A DNA stretch of 64,000 bases from Candidatus Kosakonia sp. 282A-S69 (lineage in GTDB: Bacteria; Pseudomonadota; Gammaproteobacteria; Enterobacterales; Enterobacteriaceae), in NCBI RefSeq assembly GCF_029433855.1, contig NZ_JAROAU010000003.1, positions 1,725,672 to 1,789,671 on the forward strand, given 5' to 3'. Made by a program: the position numbers and the translations under genes. Below the pieces are notes generated by a model. That model was not told where the DNA came from, did no database searches, and saw only the letters and a list, made by a program, of their open reading frames with translations. Shown in pieces: positions 37,281 to 45,470 of this stretch; position 1 is the stretch's first letter, and the number at the start of each line of letters is the position of its first letter.

Positions 37281-37294
37281 TGTTAGCGCTAACA
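37281..37294. promoter_or_regulatory. LacI-type operator (perfect palindrome)
   Basis: TGTTAGCGCTAACA, a perfect 14-bp palindrome with central CG, 129 bases upstream of the LacI-family gene. A right half-site copy (AGCGCTAACA) lies at 37304-37313. Confidence 0.75.
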
Positions 37295-37420
37295 CTAACA
37301 AGCAGCGCTAACACCGGTGAGCTAACTCCCCTCAGATGACTATTTTTGCCACCGATCGCATTTTGCATTTTTTGTACAAGTTTGGTGCGCTAAACACGCT
37401 GCAAAAGCCCAGCGAAAGCA

Positions 37421-37434
37421 TGTTAGCGCTATCA
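37421..37434. promoter_or_regulatory. Second LacI-type operator
   Basis: TGTTAGCGCTATCA, one change from the perfect operator and 140 bases from it. A weaker half site (GCGCTAAACA) lies near 37388-37397. This copy lies 4 bases beyond the end of the upstream binding-protein gene. Confidence 0.65.
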
Positions 37435-37438
37435 TTGT

Positions 37439-38332
37439 TCACCAGTTTACGCCTGGCGGATTAACCAGTGAGGTTTCAACCCCTTCCCCCTCCTCGCCCC
37501 AGCGGGCCAGTACCTGTTGGTACTCACCGCGCGCAATCGCGCCGTTGATCGCTGCCTGTAAAGCCAGCACCAGGCCGTTGCCTTTTTTGGTGGTGGTTGC
37601 CACCCATGTTTTCTTCGGCCCCAGCCCAACCACTTTTGTTGCGCCATTAAGCGCCGCTTTATACGCCGCGACCGACTGCGGGCCAAACACCACGTCCGCA
37701 CGCCCGGACTGGATATAGAGATTGCCGGAGGCGTCATCCGTCAGGTAAATCGGTTTTGCCGCCTCGCGCCCGGCGGCGCGGTTCTCCTCACTCCAGCGCA
37801 GCAAGATCCGCTCCTGATTGGTGCCGGAACCCACAATCACCCTGCGCCCGGCCAGGTCGGCCGCGCCGTTAATCGCCTTTATCGGGCTGGTGGCTTTTAC
37901 CGAAAAGGCGAGTGAATCGGCGCGATAGGTGGCGAAGTCAAACTTCTGCTTGCGCGCCTCGGTGACCGCAATATTGACCAGCGCCACATCGTAGCGCCCG
38001 GAGGTGATGCCGAGCGGCCACTCCTCCCAGGCGGCCGGCACCAGCTTTAACTTCAGACCGAGGCTGCTCGCCAGCAGCCTGGCGATATCCGGATCGCTGC
38101 CGATGCGCGTGCGGTTATCGCTCGCCAGCAGGGCCAACGGCGGGGAGTTGAGTGCAGAGATGGCAACCGTCAGCGTCCCCGGCTCGACAAAGGGGTAATT
38201 CGGCGGGATTTTAGCGATTGCCGCCTCATCCCGCGTCGCCACAATCGGCTGCTCATTGGCGCGCAGATCGATCTCTGCGGCCACAGCCGGGCCTGCGCTT
38301 AACAACAGCAGCGCCACAAATGCCTGTTTCAT
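37439..38332 (-). CDS. Amino-acid-type ABC binding protein 1 of the sulfur-salvage-like operon
   Basis: 297 residues with a signal peptide ending AVAA. It belongs to the polar-amino-acid binding family (SBP_bac_3), with LTVAISALNSPPLALLASDNRTRIGSDPDIARLLA and WEEWPLGITSGRYDVALVNIAVTEARKQKFDFA. It is paralogous to the protein encoded at 40551-41483, sharing SGTNQE and the terminal NPPG. Two binding proteins with one permease and ATPase recall TcyJ and TcyK of B. subtilis. Last gene of the eight-gene run, 8 bases after the ATPase gene. Confidence 0.85.
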   Translation of the reverse strand: MKQAFVALLLLSAGPAVAAEIDLRANEQPIVATRDEAAIAKIPPNYPFVEPGTLTVAISALNSPPLALLASDNRTRIGSDPDIARLLASSLGLKLKLVPAAWEEWPLGITSGRYDVALVNIAVTEARKQKFDFATYRADSLAFSVKATSPIKAINGAADLAGRRVIVGSGTNQERILLRWSEENRAAGREAAKPIYLTDDASGNLYIQSGRADVVFGPQSVAAYKAALNGATKVVGLGPKKTWVATTTKKGNGLVLALQAAINGAIARGEYQQVLARWGEEGEGVETSLVNPPGVNW

Positions 38333-38340
38333 AGGTCCCC

Positions 38341-39114
38341 CTACAGCACTTTAGAGAGAAACTGGCGCGTGCGGGCGTGCTGCGGCTGGTTCAGCACCGC
38401 CTCACTACTCCCCTGCTCGACAATTTTGCCGTCAACCATAAAGACCACCTGGTCGGCGACCTCGCGGGCAAAACCGATCTCATGCGTGACCACCACCAGC
38501 GTCGAGCCGGCCCGCGCCAGCTTTTTGATCACATCCAGCACCTCGCCCACCAGTTCGGGATCGAGCGCGGAGGTGGGTTCATCAAACAGCATCACGCGCG
38601 GGCGCAGCGAGAGCGCACGGGCGATGGCGATGCGCTGCTGCTGGCCGCCGGAGAGATGACGCGACCAGGCATCGGCTTTGTTACGCAGCCCGACGATATC
38701 CAGCAGTTCGAAAGCCTGCTCGACCGCAGCTTTGCGGCTCAGCTTTTTATGAGCAATCGGCGCTTCAATCAGATTCTCCAGCACCGTCAGGTGCGGAAAG
38801 AGATTGAAGTTCTGAAACACGTAGCCGACGTTGGCGCGCTGGCGCAGGATCGCCTTCTCTTTCAGCTCGTAGAGCTTGTCGCCCTGTAAGCGGTAGCCGA
38901 TATACTCGCCGTCAATGCGGATAAAGCCCTCGTCGACGCGCTCAAGATGATTAATGGTACGCAGCAGCGTCGATTTACCCGAGCCGGAGGGGCCGAGGAT
39001 CACTGTCACCGTGCCGGGTGGGATCTCCAGCGACACGTTATCGAGCGCTTTATGGCGGCCAAAATATTTGCTGACGCCGCTAATCGAGATATGACCTTCA
39101 GGAGAGATGGGCAT
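38341..39114 (-). CDS. Amino-acid ABC importer ATPase (TcyN/GlnQ type)
   Basis: 257 residues with Walker A GPSGSGKST, Q-loop FQNFNLFPHLTVLENL, signature LSGGQQQR, Walker B VMLFDEPTSALDPE and H-loop VVTHE, the standard polar-amino-acid ATPase. Start at 39114 overlaps the end of the permease gene by 17 bases; the longer frame runs back through that gene. It probably energises uptake for both binding proteins of the operon. Confidence 0.9.
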   Translation of the reverse strand: MPISPEGHISISGVSKYFGRHKALDNVSLEIPPGTVTVILGPSGSGKSTLLRTINHLERVDEGFIRIDGEYIGYRLQGDKLYELKEKAILRQRANVGYVFQNFNLFPHLTVLENLIEAPIAHKKLSRKAAVEQAFELLDIVGLRNKADAWSRHLSGGQQQRIAIARALSLRPRVMLFDEPTSALDPELVGEVLDVIKKLARAGSTLVVVTHEIGFAREVADQVVFMVDGKIVEQGSSEAVLNQPQHARTRQFLSKVL

Positions 39115-40021
39115 GAGCAGGCTCCGTGGCAGGTGGGGTGAGCGCCGTCGCTGGCGCACGGTAAAGGGACGGATTGATAGCCGAGCGGCGTTCACTGCGC
39201 GCCAGCCAGCGTTCAACCAGATACTGGATCGCCGACAGCACGCTGGTGATCACCAGATACCAGGCGGCACCGACCATCAGCAGTGGGATCACCTGCTGGG
39301 TGCGGTTGTAGATCATCTGGATGGTGTAGAAGAGCTCCGGCATCGCCAGCACGTAAACCATCGCGGTGCCTTTGGCGAGGCTGATAATTTCGTTAAACCC
39401 CGAGGGCAAAATGGTGCGCAGCGCCTGCGGTAAAATAATGCGCATCGTGCGCCGCCAGGCGGGCAGACCAAGCGCGGCGGCGGCTTCATACTGCCCGTGA
39501 TCGACGCCAAGAAAGCCGCCGCGAATGATCTCTGCGGTATAGGCGCTCTGCACCAGCGTCAACCCCACCACCGCCGTGGCGAACTGACCGAGCACATTAA
39601 TCGTCTCATAGCGCGCCCACTCAATGCCGGTAAAGGGAATGCCGATGGCGAGCGAGTCATAGAGGTAGGAGAAGTTATACAAAATGATCAGCACCACAAT
39701 CAGCGGCAGCGAGCGAAACAGCCAGATATAGCCCCAGGCGAGGCTGCTCAGCAGCCACGACGACGACAGCCTCGCCAGTGCCAGCAGCCCACCGAGAACA
39801 ACGCTCAGCAGCGTGCCGACCAGCGTCAGCAGCAGCGTTTGCCCTAACCCTTCGAGGATCACCGGATCGAAAAACCAGTGGGCAAAGACGCCCCACTCCC
39901 AGCGGGGATTGAACGCAACGGACTGGATCACCGTCGCCAGCACAAACAGCGCGACGATAGCCCCCACGGTGCGCAGCGGGTAGCGGGCCGGCACCACTTT
40001 GATTGTTTCGGTACTTTTCAT
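39098..40021 (-). CDS. Amino-acid ABC importer permease (HisM/TcyL type)
   Basis: 307 residues, longer than simple family members because of a 60-residue N-terminal extension with one extra membrane helix. The coupling motif EAAAALGLPAWRRTMRIILPQALRTILPSGFNE is clear. It is the only permease gene of the operon, so a homodimer is likely, unlike B. subtilis TcyL/TcyM. It follows the GNAT gene by 9 bases. Confidence 0.88.
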   Translation of the reverse strand: MKSTETIKVVPARYPLRTVGAIVALFVLATVIQSVAFNPRWEWGVFAHWFFDPVILEGLGQTLLLTLVGTLLSVVLGGLLALARLSSSWLLSSLAWGYIWLFRSLPLIVVLIILYNFSYLYDSLAIGIPFTGIEWARYETINVLGQFATAVVGLTLVQSAYTAEIIRGGFLGVDHGQYEAAAALGLPAWRRTMRIILPQALRTILPSGFNEIISLAKGTAMVYVLAMPELFYTIQMIYNRTQQVIPLLMVGAAWYLVITSVLSAIQYLVERWLARSERRSAINPSLYRAPATALTPPATEPAHAHLS

Positions 40022-40030
40022 GGTCGCTCC

Positions 40031-40540
40031 TCAGGCGGTTTTGCTCAGACGGGCCGACGACAGCGCTTTGCTGAAGCGCAGCCGGCCATCAAACGGCGGC
40101 AAGCTGTACTCTTCTGCATCGCGCGTCAGGTCGAAGTGCGGCTGGTAGCCCTGGCTCAGGTAGAGCCGCACCGCCTCCGGCTGGCGAAAGCCGGTGGTCA
40201 GGTAGATCTGGCTGTAACCGGCAAGCTCGGCGCGCCGCTCCAGCTCCTGCACCACGCGCGCCGCCAGCCCCTGCTGGCGCAGCGCGGCGTCGGTCCAGAT
40301 GCGTTTGATTTCAGCGGTGCGCGGATCGAAGGGTTTATACGCGCCGGTGGCAATAATTTTTTCGTCACGCTCAAGCACGATAAACAGCCCCTGCGGCGGT
40401 AAATACCATTCGGGCAGCTCCACCTCCGCGTCGCGGGAGAAGTAGTCGCCGTAGCGGGCGGCATACTCGGCAAACAGCCCGGTGAGGATCGGTTGCAGCT
40501 CGTCGGCATCGGGCGAAACATCACGGAAACGTTCGTTCAT
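40031..40540 (-). CDS. GNAT acetyltransferase of the sulfur-salvage-like operon (SnaA-like role)
   Basis: 169 residues, single GNAT domain with acetyl-CoA loop ALRQQGLAARVVQELERRAELAGY and C-terminal QPEAVRLYLSQGYQP. ATG at 40540 has AAGGAG upstream; the longer frame is an overlap with the binding-protein gene. By position among binding proteins, flavin monooxygenases and an M20 deacylase it may N-acetylate S-modified cysteines, as SnaA (YtmI) does in B. subtilis. That role is inferred from context, not from the sequence alone. Confidence 0.8.
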   Translation of the reverse strand: MNERFRDVSPDADELQPILTGLFAEYAARYGDYFSRDAEVELPEWYLPPQGLFIVLERDEKIIATGAYKPFDPRTAEIKRIWTDAALRQQGLAARVVQELERRAELAGYSQIYLTTGFRQPEAVRLYLSQGYQPHFDLTRDAEEYSLPPFDGRLRFSKALSSARLSKTA

Positions 40541-40550
40541 CCACTGCTCC

Positions 40551-41483
40551 TTAATCGCCAAGGCCTGGCGGGTTGATCTCAGACTGCGCGATACGCTCCA
40601 CCCCTTCGCCCCAGCGGTTGAGCACCTTGTCGTAATCGCCGCTTGCCATCGCACCATTCAGGGCGCGCTGTACAGCCGGTGCCAGGCCGCTGCCTTTGCG
40701 CAGCGTCACGGCAATGTGCGCCGCTTTCGGCCAGCCGCCGTCAACGCTCCCCACCAGCCGGGTTTTGCCGGTCAGCGCCGCTTTCCAGGCACCAATCACG
40801 TTGGGGCCGAAAAAGGCATCCGCGCGCCCCGATTGCAGCGCCAGCGTCTGCGCGGCGTCATCTTTGGTGTAGACCGGCGTAAAGGGTTTCAGCCCCCTCT
40901 TCAGGTTTTCCGCGTTCCAGGCCAGCAGGATCGCCTCCTGATTGGTGCCGGAGCCGACAATAATGCGCAGCCCGGCGATATCTGCCGCCTGCTGGATCTG
41001 CGTGATGGGGCTTGCGGTTTTGACATAAAAACCGAGGGAGTCCTTGCGGTAGGTGGCGAAATCGAACTTCGCTTTGCGCGCCTGGGTGACGGTGATATTG
41101 CTGATCGCGGCATCATATTTGCCGGAAGCCACGCCCAGCGGCCAATCCTCCCATGAGGTCGGCACCACCTTCAGCTCAAGCCCGATGCTGTCGGCGACCA
41201 GCCGGGCGATATCCACTTCGCTGCCGAGCAGGGTTTTGTTATCGGCGGCAAACACGGTCAGCGGCGGCGAGTTGAGCGCGGCAACCGCGACGGTGAATTT
41301 ACCCGGCTGCACAAAGCGGTACCCTTGCGGCAGCAGGCTTATTGCCTGTGGGTTTTTCGCCGTGTGGATCGGTGTGGCGTTGGCCTCAAGGCTGACGCCG
41401 GTGCCGTTGATGGTGACGTCGCTGGCCTGCGCCAGCGGCGTCAATGCCAGCGTTGCCGCCAGCATAAGGGTACGTGTCTGCAT
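40551..41483 (-). CDS. Amino-acid-type ABC binding protein 2 of the sulfur-salvage-like operon
   Basis: 310 residues with a signal peptide ending AQA. It has the same family signature as the protein at 37439-38332: FTVAVAALNSPPLTVFAADNKTLLGSEVDIARLVA, then WEDWPLGVASGKYDAAISNITVTQARKAKFDFATY. The pair diverge more in the C-terminal lobe, so they may accept different ligands. It lies 11 bases after the NtaA-type monooxygenase gene. Confidence 0.85.
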   Translation of the reverse strand: MQTRTLMLAATLALTPLAQASDVTINGTGVSLEANATPIHTAKNPQAISLLPQGYRFVQPGKFTVAVAALNSPPLTVFAADNKTLLGSEVDIARLVADSIGLELKVVPTSWEDWPLGVASGKYDAAISNITVTQARKAKFDFATYRKDSLGFYVKTASPITQIQQAADIAGLRIIVGSGTNQEAILLAWNAENLKRGLKPFTPVYTKDDAAQTLALQSGRADAFFGPNVIGAWKAALTGKTRLVGSVDGGWPKAAHIAVTLRKGSGLAPAVQRALNGAMASGDYDKVLNRWGEGVERIAQSEINPPGLGD

Positions 41484-41494
41484 AGCGTTCTCTT

Positions 41495-42811
41495 CTATGG
41501 TATTGACTGGGGGTGTGCAGGCAGCGCCAGGCCTAAACGTTCGCGCAGGGTTGTGCCTGGGTACTCGGTGCGGAACAGGCCGCGCGCTTGCAGGATCGGC
41601 ACGACTTTTTCGACAACGCGCGGGAAGGTATCCGGCGTGCCGCCCTGGATGATGAACCCGTCGGCAGCATGGTGCTCAAACCACGCCTGCAAGCCGTCGG
41701 CGACCTGCTCAGCGGTGCCGGAAAATCGCGGGCGCGGCGAGGCGCTCTCCAGCGCCACCTGGCGCAGCGTCAGCTGCCGTTCACGGGCGTTGCGTTTGAT
41801 CTCATCGGTGGTGCTGCGAAAGCTGTTCTGCCCCAGTTCGCCAAGCTCCGGGAAGGGCTCGTCGAGCGGATACTGGCTGAAGTCGTGGTGTTCGAAGTAA
41901 CGCCCCAGGTAATTGAGCGCATCATCTATGGAGACCAGCGCGGCGGTGGTCTGATACTGCTGTTCGGCATCCTCTTCGCTGTCGCCGACAATCACGCTGA
42001 CGCCCTGGAAAATATGCAGCTCGTCATGACGCCGCCCATGCGCTTCCAGTTGCTGTTTCACGTCGCGGTAGAAGGCCTGCGCCTGCGCTAACGTTTCATG
42101 GTGGGTAAAAATGGCATCAGCATGGCGCGCCGCCAGTTTTTTACCCTCTTCTGAAGCCCCCGCCTGGAAAATAATCGGCCTGCCCTGCGGCGTACGGCCA
42201 ATATTTAACGGCCCGGCAACCTGGAAAAAGTCGCCGTGGTGGTTAAGGGTGTGCAGCTTTGCCGGGTCGAAAAATTGCCCGCTCGCTTTATCGCGAACAA
42301 AGGCATCCTCCTCCCAGGAGTTCCACAGCCCTTTCACCACCTCGAGATACTCATCGGCAATGCGGTAACGCAGGGCGTGATCCGGGTGTTTTTCGCGGGA
42401 GAAGTTTTTCGCCGAGCCCTCCAGCGGCGAGGTGACAACGTTCCAGCCTGCCCGACCCTGGCTCAGGTGATCGAGGCTGGCGAACTGGCGCGCCACGGTA
42501 AAGGGTTCGCTATAGGAGGTTGAGAGCGTGCCCACCAGGCCAAGGTGCCGGGTAACGCTCGCCAGCGCCGACAACACCGTCAGCGGTTCAAAGCGATTTA
42601 AAAAGTGCGGGATCGATTTTTCGTTGATATATAAGCCATCAGCCACAAATAAGAAATCGAATTTCCCCTGCTCCGCGAGCCGCGCCGTCTCCCGCACAAA
42701 GTCAAAATTGATACTGGCGTCGGCGACCGCCGCCGGATGCCGCCAGGCGGACATATTTCCCGATGCGCCATGCAAGATGGTGCCAAGCCGCAGTTGTCGA
42801 GTTGTAGACAT
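41495..42811 (-). CDS. NtaA/SnaA/DszA-type FMN-dependent monooxygenase (CmoJ-like role)
   Basis: 438 residues, the length and motif pattern of the two-component luciferase-like NtaA/DszA/SsuD superfamily: [54 protein letters not shown] and [18 protein letters not shown]. These enzymes use FMNH2 and oxygen to break C-S or C-N bonds. In this operon it fits CmoJ, which oxidises N-acetyl-S-alkylcysteines. GGAGGGAGT precedes the ATG. No flavin reductase is in the operon; the YddH reductase-like protein is 7 kb away. Confidence 0.88.
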   Translation of the reverse strand: MSTTRQLRLGTILHGASGNMSAWRHPAAVADASINFDFVRETARLAEQGKFDFLFVADGLYINEKSIPHFLNRFEPLTVLSALASVTRHLGLVGTLSTSYSEPFTVARQFASLDHLSQGRAGWNVVTSPLEGSAKNFSREKHPDHALRYRIADEYLEVVKGLWNSWEEDAFVRDKASGQFFDPAKLHTLNHHGDFFQVAGPLNIGRTPQGRPIIFQAGASEEGKKLAARHADAIFTHHETLAQAQAFYRDVKQQLEAHGRRHDELHIFQGVSVIVGDSEEDAEQQYQTTAALVSIDDALNYLGRYFEHHDFSQYPLDEPFPELGELGQNSFRSTTDEIKRNARERQLTLRQVALESASPRPRFSGTAEQVADGLQAWFEHHAADGFIIQGGTPDTFPRVVEKVVPILQARGLFRTEYPGTTLRERLGLALPAHPQSIP

Positions 42812-42874
42812 ACTCCCTCCGGAATTGAGGCAACAGGTGGCCCGGAGCCATCGCCCCAGGTCATGTAAGGATTG

Positions 42875-43996
42875 TTAAACGTGCTGTAAGGCTTTTTCTG
42901 CCAGGCGGGCAAAGTAACGCGCCGCCTCATCAATTAGCCCTTCATCAGGATTGAATGCGGGGTGATGCAGACCGTAGGGGCTGTTGCTGCCGATACTGAC
43001 AAACGCACCGGGTATCTGCTGGAGATAGACGGCGAAATCCTCCCCGCCCATGTGCAGATCTGCCTCTGCGGTGCGGTATCCCTGCTCGTCGGCGACCTCG
43101 CGGGCAAAATCCGCCCACTGCGGGTGATTGACCAGCGCGTCCGGGCCGTCAAACCAGGTTACGGCGATCCCCGCATCAAAGGCCTGCGCCATCCCGGCGG
43201 CGATCGCCTCAACACGTTTTTTCACCTGCGCGCGGATGGCCCCATCATGGGTACGCAGTGTTCCCTCCAGCTCGACATGCTCCGGCAGCACGTTCCAGGT
43301 ATTGCCCCCCTGAATGCGCGTCACGCTCAACACCACTGATTCGAGGGTGTTAACGTTGCGGCTGGCGATGCTTTGCAGCGCCACAACCAGCTGGCTGGCG
43401 AGCAGGATGGCATCGTTGCCCTCATGCGGGCGCGCCGCGTGCGCCCCTTTGCCGCTCACCTTCAGACTGAAGCGATCGACATTGGCGTAAAAGGCGCCGC
43501 CGCGGGTGGCAAATGCCCCGACCGGCAGGCCCGGCTCATTGTGCATGCCAAAGATCGCGCTCACGTTTTCGAGCGCACCGGCCCGCATCAGCCGCTTCGC
43601 GCCGCCAAAGCTCTCTTCGGCTGGCTGAAACAGGATGCGTACCCTGCCCGCCAGGTGCGGCTCGCGCGCTTTTAACAGCAACGCCGCGCCGAGCATCACG
43701 CTGGTATGAATATCGTGCCCGCAGGCGTGCATCACGCCGGGGTTACTTGAGGCATACGGCGAATCAACCGCCTCCTCAATCGGTAGCGCGTCGATATCAG
43801 CGCGCAGCGCAATCACCTTCTCACCGCGGCCGACTTCCGCCACCACTCCGGTCGGCAGATCCAGCGGCAACAGGCGCAGCCCGGCATCCTCCAGCCAGTG
43901 GCGAATGCGCCGCGTGGTTTCAAACTCCTGAAGCGACAGCTCCGGGTGCTGATGCAACTCGCGCCGCCACGCAATTAACTGTTCGGTAAAGCTCAT
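42875..43996 (-). CDS. M20-family amidohydrolase / N-acyl-amino-acid deacylase (SndA/HipO-like)
   Basis: 373 residues. The metal-binding motif HACGHDIH gives Cys92 and His94. Glu127 and Glu128 (FQPAEESFGGAK), His152 (GMHNEPG) and the C-terminal GLHHPAFN complete the di-metal site of hippurate hydrolase-type M20D enzymes. In this operon it would remove the acetyl group added by the GNAT, as SndA does in B. subtilis. Its start overlaps the stop of the luciferase-like gene as ATGA. Confidence 0.88.
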   Translation of the reverse strand: MSFTEQLIAWRRELHQHPELSLQEFETTRRIRHWLEDAGLRLLPLDLPTGVVAEVGRGEKVIALRADIDALPIEEAVDSPYASSNPGVMHACGHDIHTSVMLGAALLLKAREPHLAGRVRILFQPAEESFGGAKRLMRAGALENVSAIFGMHNEPGLPVGAFATRGGAFYANVDRFSLKVSGKGAHAARPHEGNDAILLASQLVVALQSIASRNVNTLESVVLSVTRIQGGNTWNVLPEHVELEGTLRTHDGAIRAQVKKRVEAIAAGMAQAFDAGIAVTWFDGPDALVNHPQWADFAREVADEQGYRTAEADLHMGGEDFAVYLQQIPGAFVSIGSNSPYGLHHPAFNPDEGLIDEAARYFARLAEKALQHV

Positions 43997-45009
43997 CCCG
44001 CCACCTCCTGTAGGGTCGGCGTCTGCGCGACCGCCTGCGCCAGCAGCAGGAGCGAGGTTAAGCGTGCGCCCCCTTCCGCCACCGGCGTATCGATAATAAA
44101 TTCGTCAATGCCAAATTGCTGATGCAGCGCATCCAGCCCGGCCCGCACCTTCTCTGGCGTACCGGCAAGAATTGCGCTTTCGCGCCGCGCAATACGCACC
44201 GCCGGGCTGCCTGCCTGGCGAGCAAAAGCCTGTCCCTGCGCTTCACTCGCCACGCTCACTTTTTGCCCGTTCGCCAGCTCAACGCCCCACACTTCCACCT
44301 GCTGCGCCAGCGCGTCAGCCTGCGTCTGGGTTTCGGCCACAATCACCTGCACGGCAACCAGCGTGTCGCGACGGCTGTGTTGATGCCAGTCTGTGACAAC
44401 GTCACGAAGGAGGGCTTTATCACCATTCAGATGCGCGGCGTAGACAAAGTTCCAGTCGAGCGATGCCGCAAGTCTGGCGCTTTCAAGGCTGGCGCCGAGC
44501 AGAAAACGCTCCGCCGGGGCCGCTGCAAGCGGCGTCGCCAGTAAGGACTCCTCTGCGCTCTCGTCCGGGGTCAGGGAGAGCCAGTTGTCGAGCTGCGCCA
44601 GCTGATCGGCAAAGCGCCCCTTCTCTTCATGGTTCACCCCCTGCTGTAAAGCGCGGGTGGAGAGCGGTAAGCCGCCGGGCGCTTTACCGATGCCGAGGTC
44701 GACGCGCCCCGGAGCGAGGTTTGCCAGCAGGTTAAAATTCTCCGCCACTTTGTAGGGGCTGTAGTGCTGCAGCATTACGCCGCCGGAGCCGACGCGGATA
44801 CGCCGCGTCTGGCCGAGAATCCAGGCGATTAACAGCTCCGGTGAGGGGCTTGCCAGTTGTGAGGTGTTGTGGTGTTCGGCTATCCAGAAGCGGTGATAAC
44901 CCCAGTTTTCCGCCTGCTGCGCCAGTTGCAGCGTGCGCAGGAGCGCATCCTGCGCGGTCTCATGCCCGGCGATGGGGCTTTTGTCCAGCAAACTCAGTCG
45001 GTAAGACAT
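43993..45009 (-). CDS. Luciferase-like flavin monooxygenase (MsnO8/CmoO-like)
   Basis: 338 residues of the luciferase-like superfamily with YRLSLLDKSPIAGHETAQDALLRTLQLAQQAENWGYHRFWIAEHHNTSQLASPSPELLIAWI and RIRVGSGGVMLQHYSPYKVAENFNLLANLAPGRVDLGIGKAPGG. This is the MsnO8 group, distinct from the NtaA-type enzyme two genes on. It is the first gene of the eight-gene operon. Its counterpart in B. subtilis would be CmoO (YtmO). The exact oxidation step is unknown. Confidence 0.85.
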   Translation of the reverse strand: MSYRLSLLDKSPIAGHETAQDALLRTLQLAQQAENWGYHRFWIAEHHNTSQLASPSPELLIAWILGQTRRIRVGSGGVMLQHYSPYKVAENFNLLANLAPGRVDLGIGKAPGGLPLSTRALQQGVNHEEKGRFADQLAQLDNWLSLTPDESAEESLLATPLAAAPAERFLLGASLESARLAASLDWNFVYAAHLNGDKALLRDVVTDWHQHSRRDTLVAVQVIVAETQTQADALAQQVEVWGVELANGQKVSVASEAQGQAFARQAGSPAVRIARRESAILAGTPEKVRAGLDALHQQFGIDEFIIDTPVAEGGARLTSLLLLAQAVAQTPTLQEVAG

Positions 45010-45470
45010 GGCACGCTCTCGTGTCAGAGGAGATGGGCCATTATTGGAGCGCGCTGAATCTGCTGTGAAACAATTAATTTACATTTGGTAAGCAAAAAAT
45101 TCGCAAAGTCAGCGTTGCCAGGCGCTAAAGCCATTAGCATGCGAAATAAATAAGGCTGAATCCCGGTGCAGACTGGGTAAAACACCGTTTTATGGTTGTG
45201 GTTTTTTCTGTTGCATTTTTCGCCATCCTGAATCATTTCCTCTGCTTGATGGAGTTGACTTCACAATTTCGACTAATAGTGTGCTGTTTGCGGCTGGGTA
45301 TGTTTTGCGTCAGTAAACGATTGCGGTTACGATGCTGCGCCATGTTTTCCCTTATCCATACAGAGAAACAATGGAAAGAGAGAACGTGTAGCCGACGGTG
45401 CAAATCGTGTGGTTTTTGTGCTGCGGCTTGAGACATTCCGCAAGGTCAGACAGGTCAACAGGGTAATGCA
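45010..45470. other. Divergent intergenic region between the sulfur-salvage-like operon and ansP
   Basis: 461 bases, relatively AT-rich. It holds the minus-strand operon promoter at 45078-45106. The ansP side has a long leader of unknown purpose. A small frame at 45342-45431 encodes a Cys-rich 29-residue peptide, but it has no convincing ribosome site and is not called. No regulator gene lies here. Confidence 0.4.
45078..45106 (-). promoter_or_regulatory. Candidate sigma-70 promoter of the eight-gene operon
   Basis: On the minus strand TTGCGA, a 17-base spacer and TGTAAA (4/6 matches each to TTGACA and TATAAT). Transcription would start near 45070, about 60 bases before the first gene. Confidence 0.5.

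Noticed and set aside
45342-45431. Cys-rich 29-codon frame before ansP
   Set aside because: No convincing ribosome site. The composition follows the local base content and it is not near enough to ansP to argue for a leader peptide.
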